From positions 209,476 to 273,475 of the forward strand of contig MKST01000011.1 in the NCBI GenBank assembly GCA_001897355.1: a DNA stretch of 64,000 nt, given 5' to 3'. A program made the translations under genes and the position numbers. Every line of letters starts with the position of its first letter. Positions within the stretch are counted from its first letter, which is position 1. This stretch comes from Solirubrobacterales bacterium 67-14. Its GTDB lineage: Bacteria; Actinomycetota; Thermoleophilia; Solirubrobacterales; 70-9. Of this stretch, positions 59,282-64,000 are shown in pieces. The notes beneath the pieces were generated by a model. The model saw only the letters and a list, made by a program, of their open reading frames with translations, was not told the DNA's origin and did no database searches.

Positions 59282-59908
59282 TCACTCCCCTTCTTTTAGC
59301 TCGTCGTCGATGGGATCAGTTGGGGCGTGAGCATCTCCGACCTCATCGAGTAGGTCGACCAACAACCATGAGTAGCCCAGCCACTCTTCAACATCACGAT
59401 CTAGAGCTTTGTTTCCCCTACTGGCAAGACGCCTGAGAACTATCTCGGCCGAAGCTCTATACGCGTCGGCGTACACGGATCTCAGGTCGCTCGACAGGGC
59501 GCTCCCTTCGTCCGTAATCGCGTAGCCGTCGGTCGTCATTTCCGCGAGACCAAATGCCACCAGCCGGGCAAGATCATGCTGAAGTCGTCGCCGCCGGGAA
59601 GCGAACCGCTGGCCGGTACTCGCGTAGGCGAGCTGAACGCGGCTAAAGCCGGCCAGTTCCAAGGCCAAGCGGTCAGCGCGATCTCTGGCTGAATCGCCTT
59701 CGATCACTACAAACGGGTTGTCAGAGAAGAACTCGTAGTAGGCCAGACGGTCAACGGATTGAACCCTTTTCCCGAGCGACTTGGCTACATCGAACAGTAG
59801 GAGCATCCGGGCGAGTCGGAACGTTGAGTTGTCTTCCGGCGAGAGCACATTGGGCGGCATCTCAGACCATGGTGCTGGCGCTGCGTCTTCAAAGTTGTGG
59901 GAAGTCAT
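59282..59908 (-). CDS. ABC-3C middle component
   Basis: A 208-residue helical protein with a winged-helix look (RLARMLLLFDVAKSLGKRV; RRRRLQHDLARLVAFGLAEMTTDGYAITDEG). In ABC-3C systems a protein of this size and position links ATPase and effector. It overlaps the effector stop (ATGA) and leads into the ATPase gene. Confidence 0.72.
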   Translation of the reverse strand: MTSHNFEDAAPAPWSEMPPNVLSPEDNSTFRLARMLLLFDVAKSLGKRVQSVDRLAYYEFFSDNPFVVIEGDSARDRADRLALELAGFSRVQLAYASTGQRFASRRRRLQHDLARLVAFGLAEMTTDGYAITDEGSALSSDLRSVYADAYRASAEIVLRRLASRGNKALDRDVEEWLGYSWLLVDLLDEVGDAHAPTDPIDDELKEGE

Positions 59909-60969
59909 TCCGCGACTGCATCCGTCCCGGCCTCACCTGGTGATTCCACCTCGGAATCAGCAGAGGGAGGATTTGCTGTTCCCACGCTTGTAGGGTGTTC
60001 GTCGGCGATTTCTCGCCAATGAATCACCCAGCCGGCTTCCTTTTTCTCCACCAGACGATGGGCAGTGCCCTTCTTGTGCGCTTTGGCGAGAGGTAACCCA
60101 GAGGGATCGTCGCAGGCTGCGGCACGCTCGATGACTGACTCGATGAGGCTCCCCATACGACCACGCTCATCCGCGGTTGGGGATTCCTTGTTGAACTCCT
60201 GCTCCCAAATATCTTTGACTTCCATGTGAAGCTCGTCCATCGAGTCAATCGCAGTCGTTTGACTCTTCGCCTCATAGTCCCGAACGAGCGCATCTGTAGC
60301 GAAAAAATGGGCACGGGCCGAATCGGTCTCAACCTGTCCTGCCTCGCGCAATTGGCGGACAAACAGGGCATCTTCGAACTGGGCCAAGTCAGCAGTGCGC
60401 TGAACTTTGGGTGGGCGGGACGCATCCGCCCGTCCCGAAGCAATGGTGAAAGGAAAATACTCGCGGCGCACCCTCTGAGCGTCGGCGTTGAGCAGCTGAT
60501 GCCGCAATTCGGTTCCGTCCCATAGATCGATTGCGATGTGGTGTTTTCTGCGAGTCCGGTCGGCCCATCCAGAGAACCACTTCATTTGATCTGGATGTAG
60601 GACACATGGAACAACGAGAGTCCAAGCGACGATGTTGTGACCGTGCTCGTCGGCATGGTCGATCGCGCTCTTGAAGGAGCTGCGTACCTGACCCTGTGGA
60701 GAGTCGTCCTGCCATTCCAGAACGAACTTGGACTGCCAAATCCGAACGTGGCCGCCGGCCAGCTGCCCAGCAAACGTATCGATCCCCCAGTCTCGGCCGC
60801 CAGGACCTTCAACGGTGGTCGCATCGGGGTATTTCACCTTCACGAGATCGGTCACAAAGAGTTGGAATCGTTCCCGAGCAGCCCCATCGCCGCCGGCGTC
60901 CATGCTGAACCGACCGAACAGCTTTGAAGGCTCACCAAGAGCGGGCGGTGAAACGTCAGCGTTAATCAC
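59905..60969 (-). CDS. ABC-3C effector with restriction-endonuclease-like domain
   Basis: A 354-residue protein. Residues 35-85 form a PD-(D/E)xK nuclease-like core: TTVEGPGGRDWGIDTFAG (Glu54, Asp64) and IWQSKFV (Gln79-x-Lys81). After a basic helical middle part, the C-terminal 130 residues have the charged form of ABC-3C effectors that bind the other components. GTG 60969 is used; ATG 60903 is an alternative. First gene of the three-gene system, so probably a DNA-cutting effector. Confidence 0.75.
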   Translation of the reverse strand: MINADVSPPALGEPSKLFGRFSMDAGGDGAARERFQLFVTDLVKVKYPDATTVEGPGGRDWGIDTFAGQLAGGHVRIWQSKFVLEWQDDSPQGQVRSSFKSAIDHADEHGHNIVAWTLVVPCVLHPDQMKWFSGWADRTRRKHHIAIDLWDGTELRHQLLNADAQRVRREYFPFTIASGRADASRPPKVQRTADLAQFEDALFVRQLREAGQVETDSARAHFFATDALVRDYEAKSQTTAIDSMDELHMEVKDIWEQEFNKESPTADERGRMGSLIESVIERAAACDDPSGLPLAKAHKKGTAHRLVEKKEAGWVIHWREIADEHPTSVGTANPPSADSEVESPGEAGTDAVAE

Positions 60970-61166
60970 GACTGCTGGATCCTTCGCCGATCAAAATGCT
61001 CGTGATAGTGAGCCGTGATGTTGCGACTGTGTCAAGCGATTTTCCTCCCGATCCCATCTCCCGATCCTCCTGGGTATCCATACCGCGGCAGAACTCTATC
61101 TCTTGAGCGGCGTAGATCCGAGGACTCTCTGCCCGGGAGAACCTAAGCACGGGGATACCTGACCGA

Positions 61167-61196
61167 GTGACGCAAACGGCGCCTCCCCTCGACAAG
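61167..61196 (+). promoter_or_regulatory. Motif copy 3: promoter-like GTGACGCAA-n14-CGACAAG
   Basis: The third copy of the motif with the same spacing (20 matching bases around 12 variable ones when compared with copy 2). It is about 75 nt before the ATG of the secreted-protein gene. The 197-bp interval 60970-61166 holds no gene. Confidence 0.55.
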
Positions 61197-61268
61197 GAGA
61201 TAAGGGCGCTCGCGAACGCGCCGGGGCGCCTGTCTCAACTCAGCGCGAAACGGGTAGGTGAATCTCAA

Positions 61269-62843
61269 ATGGAAAAGGGTCTTGGAGGCAAACTCGCCAG
61301 GATGGCGGGCGTCGGGACCATGGTTCTGGCGGCGTCGATCCTGTTTGGGGCACCGGCTCAGGCCGGAGACTATGTCGTGGTTCAGTGCGCACCAGGATTG
61401 AACGCGAGTACCGAAGCCCGGTTCTCTTCCACAAGCAAGCACTTCAGGGGAAAACAGGATTGCGGGCGTAAGTCTCCGGGCGTCCAGCTACGCCACTACC
61501 TTGATCCTGGTGAGACGGGGACTGTTGCCAGGCGATATGGCGCCTGGGTGTGGGCCGCTCCGCTCGGCACAGCTATCAGTGGCGGATCGGCCCGCAGTCG
61601 GTTGGAGAACGCCGACGGTGTCTCTGGCTACCTTGTGGTTTCCCCGGCTGTCGGTGACGGTGTGGTCACGGAGAACCAGAACGATGGCAAGCAGCATCTT
61701 TCCGCGATTCCGGCGGGAAGCTGGCGCTACTTCTCAGCACGTCTTCAGTGCACGGCACCCAACCAAGGCAATCGTTGCGTTGGCAGGGCCGGCGCTGCCC
61801 ATACCTTCCTGAAGCAGGTCCGACTGCGCCTGACCGACCTTGCCACCCCGAAGCTCGCGGTCGGTGGCTCCATTCTTGATGGCAAGGTCCAGCGCGGCCA
61901 ACAAAGCCTCGGCATCATTGCGGTCGATGAGGGCTCCGGCATCAGATCAACATCCGTCACCGTCAACGGGACTCGCATCGCCGGAGACGACTTGGTCGCG
62001 TCGTGCCATCTCCTTCCGACCGGCCAGACGACCCGTATGGCTCCCTGCCCCAAGACCGTCGGCAAGAGCTACTCGATCAACACCGCTGTTCCGCCGTTCA
62101 AGAACGGGACGAACAAAATCGCAGTCTGCGTGTCGGATCACGCCCAGACCGGCGTTGCCAACACCGCCTGCCAATCCGAGGATGTGGTGGTCGACAGCCT
62201 CTGTCCAGCCTCCGTCGTAGGTGGCGGAACGAAGCTGCACGCACGATTCGTGCGATCCGGAAAGCGGATCGCTCGGCTGAAGTTTGGGGGTCGGACCGTT
62301 ATCCGCGGTTGGCTAGGTGACGCCCGCGGCAACGCGGTTCCCGGCGCGACCGTTTGCGTTCAGTCTCACTCGGACCTGCCCCACAAGAAGTTCCGTCTGC
62401 TCAGAACGATCACGACTAACGCGAGCGGAGGGTTCTCTTACAAGATCCGCCGCGGCGCATCTCGTCGTCTCAGGATCGCCTACCGCGATGGTGCAGCACA
62501 GATCTCGAAGGGGCTTCGGGTGAAAGTCAGAGCCAAATCCACGCTCCGCGTAAGCCGCCGTCGAACTCGCCCCTTCAAACCCGTCAAATTCTCCGGTCGG
62601 ATTCCAGATCCGCACTCGGGTGGACGAGTCGTGGTGATCTACGGAACAGTGCCCGGGGCCAAGAAGCGCTTCCTCGTTCGCAAGGCCAGAACAAACGCGG
62701 TAGGCAAGTGGCGAGCGTCCTACACCTTCACCCCGGTACCAACCACCACCCGATTCGTTTTCTGGGCAGTCGTCCCCCACCAGAACGGGTACCCATATAG
62801 CCAAGGGCACTCAGCCGCCCGTTACATCCGAGTCAGGCCGTAG
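61269..62843 (+). CDS. Large secreted protein with Ig-like/carboxypeptidase-like domains
   Basis: A 524-residue exported protein of unknown function. Signal peptide MEKGLGGKLARMAGVGTM to FGAPAQAGDY, then a Cys-containing N-terminal beta region, a segment KLAVGGSILDGKVQRGQQSL typical of lectin/Ig-like modules of this group, and a basic C-terminal part with repeats of the AxGKWRASYTF kind. ATG 61269 has AGGTGA 7 nt upstream and leads straight into the signal peptide; an open frame from 61167 would begin inside the promoter-like motif. Confidence 0.75.
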   Translation: MEKGLGGKLARMAGVGTMVLAASILFGAPAQAGDYVVVQCAPGLNASTEARFSSTSKHFRGKQDCGRKSPGVQLRHYLDPGETGTVARRYGAWVWAAPLGTAISGGSARSRLENADGVSGYLVVSPAVGDGVVTENQNDGKQHLSAIPAGSWRYFSARLQCTAPNQGNRCVGRAGAAHTFLKQVRLRLTDLATPKLAVGGSILDGKVQRGQQSLGIIAVDEGSGIRSTSVTVNGTRIAGDDLVASCHLLPTGQTTRMAPCPKTVGKSYSINTAVPPFKNGTNKIAVCVSDHAQTGVANTACQSEDVVVDSLCPASVVGGGTKLHARFVRSGKRIARLKFGGRTVIRGWLGDARGNAVPGATVCVQSHSDLPHKKFRLLRTITTNASGGFSYKIRRGASRRLRIAYRDGAAQISKGLRVKVRAKSTLRVSRRRTRPFKPVKFSGRIPDPHSGGRVVVIYGTVPGAKKRFLVRKARTNAVGKWRASYTFTPVPTTTRFVFWAVVPHQNGYPYSQGHSAARYIRVRP

Positions 62844-62876
62844 ACCATGCCAGAGACTCAACGCCAGGAGGAGAGC

Positions 62877-63311
62877 ATGAGCACCCGTCGACGCATCCCG
62901 TCCCCAGCAACCATTCTCGCGATCATCGCCCTTTTTGTCGCACTCGGCGGGACCGCGTTCGCGATCTCAAGGAACAGCATCGGAACACGAGAGATAAAGC
63001 CGCACGCCATCCAGGCGAAGAATCTCGGCCCAATGAAAATCAGGTGGGGCAGACTCCGAGACTTCGATACCACGGCGGGCGATGGTCAGTTCGACATCGC
63101 GTCCGGTCAAGCACAATGCCGACGTGGAGAACGACTAGTCAGCGGCGGCGTTCGAGCACGACGCAGTCCCGATGCGGGGCCGCTAAGAGTCGCGATGGTC
63201 GACTCCGGACCAGTGACACGCCAGCGTCAGTGGTTCGTGACCATGAACTCGGATCTCGGGGGTGCGGCCCGCAAGCGCTTCATCGTTTTTGCGTACTGCT
63301 TGGCGAGATAA
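62877..63311 (+). CDS. Secreted protein with SPATILAIIALFVALGGTAFA signal
   Basis: A 144-residue exported protein. The leader with ALFVALGGTAFA and the following NSIGTREIKPHAIQAKNLG are hallmarks of a protein type that recurs in Thermoleophilia. The mature part has two Cys (QCRRGERLVSGG and FAYCLAR). AGGAGG is 5 nt before ATG 62877. Function unknown; it follows the larger secreted protein by 33 nt, probably in one unit. Confidence 0.8.
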   Translation: MSTRRRIPSPATILAIIALFVALGGTAFAISRNSIGTREIKPHAIQAKNLGPMKIRWGRLRDFDTTAGDGQFDIASGQAQCRRGERLVSGGVRARRSPDAGPLRVAMVDSGPVTRQRQWFVTMNSDLGGAARKRFIVFAYCLAR

Positions 63312-63339
63312 GTCCAGGCTTGACGGAAGGTGGTGTCGC

Positions 63340-63870
63340 TTACTCGTGCTCGTCGTCGGGCTTCCCCCTGAGCATTTCGATCAGCGGATTGGGCTCTTTC
63401 GAGTTCGCTGGGTGGATCGTCACCGCCTCGGGTGTCTCACCAACGTCTTCTCCAGCAGCAATCCGCTTGTAGAGATCGAGGTTCCCCGGTGCTGGGGCAG
63501 AGACGAGATCCCACTCCTCCCCGTTCCAGTACCGCACTCGGTCACCCCAGTGCGGGTCTAGCTTCCAGCCGGGAGCCAGGTCCGGTGGTGGCTCGATCCC
63601 CGCGACCAACTTCGGATCATCCTTCCACGCCATCCCATACGTCTCCTGCTTGTGGAAGACGATCGGCCAGAACACCGTGGATCGGTCGAATCCAAGCTCC
63701 TTCGCTCTGACCGCCGCCGCCGCGAACTCGACCCCGCTGAACGCGGTTTCAAGGAACGGCAGCATGTTCCTGATCTCGACCACGGCCTGTTCCAGGCTCT
63801 CCCCCCAGCTTCCGATCTCCCTCTCCTCGTCGGTCAGCCCGTATTCCTCGTCGCGTGGCATCGATCTCAC
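63340..63870 (-). CDS. Hypothetical protein with a WNGxxWD motif
   Basis: A 176-residue soluble protein. Residues 100-120 read DPHWGDRVRYWNGEEWDLV, resembling the short DUF2510-like motif found next to membrane or signalling domains. The N-terminal half is helical and acidic. GTG 63870 overlaps the stop of the next upstream gene; ATG 63861 is an alternative. No function can be given. Confidence 0.6.
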   Translation of the reverse strand: MRSMPRDEEYGLTDEEREIGSWGESLEQAVVEIRNMLPFLETAFSGVEFAAAAVRAKELGFDRSTVFWPIVFHKQETYGMAWKDDPKLVAGIEPPPDLAPGWKLDPHWGDRVRYWNGEEWDLVSAPAPGNLDLYKRIAAGEDVGETPEAVTIHPANSKEPNPLIEMLRGKPDDEHE

Positions 63871-64000
63871 TTCCCCTTCTTCTCAGAGATCACGAAGGAC
63901 CGCGGGGACTTCTTGGCCTGTCGAACCTCTCCATCCTTCTTGAGGCGGGCGAGGCAGTTGGCAACAGCACCGGATGAACGCTCGGTCCCCTTCGCCACTG
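63867..64000 (-). CDS. C-terminal end of a winged-helix-like protein, cut by window edge
   Basis: The last 44 codons of a leftward gene. They read like the second half of a winged helix (ERSSGAVANCLARLKKDGEV) and end SPRSFVISEKKGK. The stop overlaps the GTG start of the following gene (GTGA). The gene continues beyond base 64000, so its family is open; a small DNA-binding protein is likely. Confidence 0.5.
   Translation of the reverse strand, partial: VAKGTERSSGAVANCLARLKKDGEVRQAKKSPRSFVISEKKGK

Noticed and set aside
61167..61268. Secreted-protein start at GTG 61167
   Set aside because: It would place 34 hydrophilic residues before a normal signal peptide and start within the repeated promoter-like motif; ATG 61269 with AGGTGA fits better.
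1..64000. CRISPR arrays, rRNA genes, IS elements with transposase
   Set aside because: No regularly spaced repeats, no rRNA-like sequence and no transposase motif were seen on reading both strands; the only recombinase is the tyrosine integrase.

Overview
The window is high-G+C actinobacterial DNA, most probably from the class Thermoleophilia (Solirubrobacter/Conexibacter relatives). This rests on the gene style (GTG and TTG starts, many 1-11 nt start/stop overlaps) and on two secreted protein types that I know mainly from that class: the Lys/Arg-rich tailed protein at 9.1-10.9 kb and the short protein at 62.9 kb whose signal peptide contains ALFVALGGTAFA. That assignment is inference; no rRNA gene is present.

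Layout. 0-11.3 kb looks like ordinary chromosome: a peroxiredoxin, a GFA-family protein, a heavy-metal P-type ATPase with its ArsR/CmtR-like repressor, a Mn/Zn-type ABC uptake operon behind a DtxR-like palindrome, an enoyl-CoA hydratase/NmrA pair divergent from a TetR regulator, and a decayed proC. At 11.47 kb lies a tRNA-His 3' half with no 5' half, as left at the far end of an element integrated into a tRNA gene. Beyond it come accessory genes: an HNH protein and a DUF5677-like protein, then a large arsenic/phosphate island (13.4-27.1 kb). That island holds arsR-arsM, GAPDH-arsJ, an atypical response regulator, pstSCAB-phoU, arsC-acr3, an MFS pump, an ArsO-like oxygenase and a third ArsR. 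Two nearly identical 57-bp promoter blocks (14.67 and 22.78 kb) tie the two arms of the arsenic genes together on either side of the pst operon.

27.2-40.6 kb is an envelope redox and metal island. It contains CcdA, two paralogous thioredoxin-fold lipoproteins with an unusual C-x4-C site, DsbA and VKOR, a cupredoxin-like protein with a multi-pass membrane partner, two M23 peptidases, a CDF zinc-type exporter, a second Cd/Zn ATPase with its repressor, and a BlaI/M56 (BlaR1-like) regulator-protease pair. I found six copies of one 8-3-8 inverted repeat (CTACTACA-n3-TGTAGTAG) in front of six transcription units here, all different from the ArsR operators. I read this as a BlaI-controlled regulon for the cell envelope, and it is the strongest candidate for an undescribed system in the window.

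40.6-56 kb is the transfer module of an integrative conjugative element, in one long leftward operon: TcpC, a small membrane protein, TcpE, VirB4, a VirB6/TrbL-like protein, a small anchored protein, a lytic transglycosylase/M15-like hydrolase, a coupling ATPase, a replication-relaxation protein, a DNA methyltransferase, a HTH protein and, last, a tyrosine integrase with a C-terminal winged-helix extension. Divergent from it is a sigma factor with a possible membrane segment and a low-complexity tail. A shared motif (GTGACGCAA, 14 nt, CGACAAG) occurs back-to-back between the sigma gene and the transfer operon and again at 61.2 kb before a secreted protein, so it may be the promoter this sigma factor reads.

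57.3-61 kb carries a three-gene ABC-3C-type conflict system (Rad50-like ATPase with zinc hook, middle component, nuclease-like effector). The window ends with two secreted proteins and two genes of unknown function.
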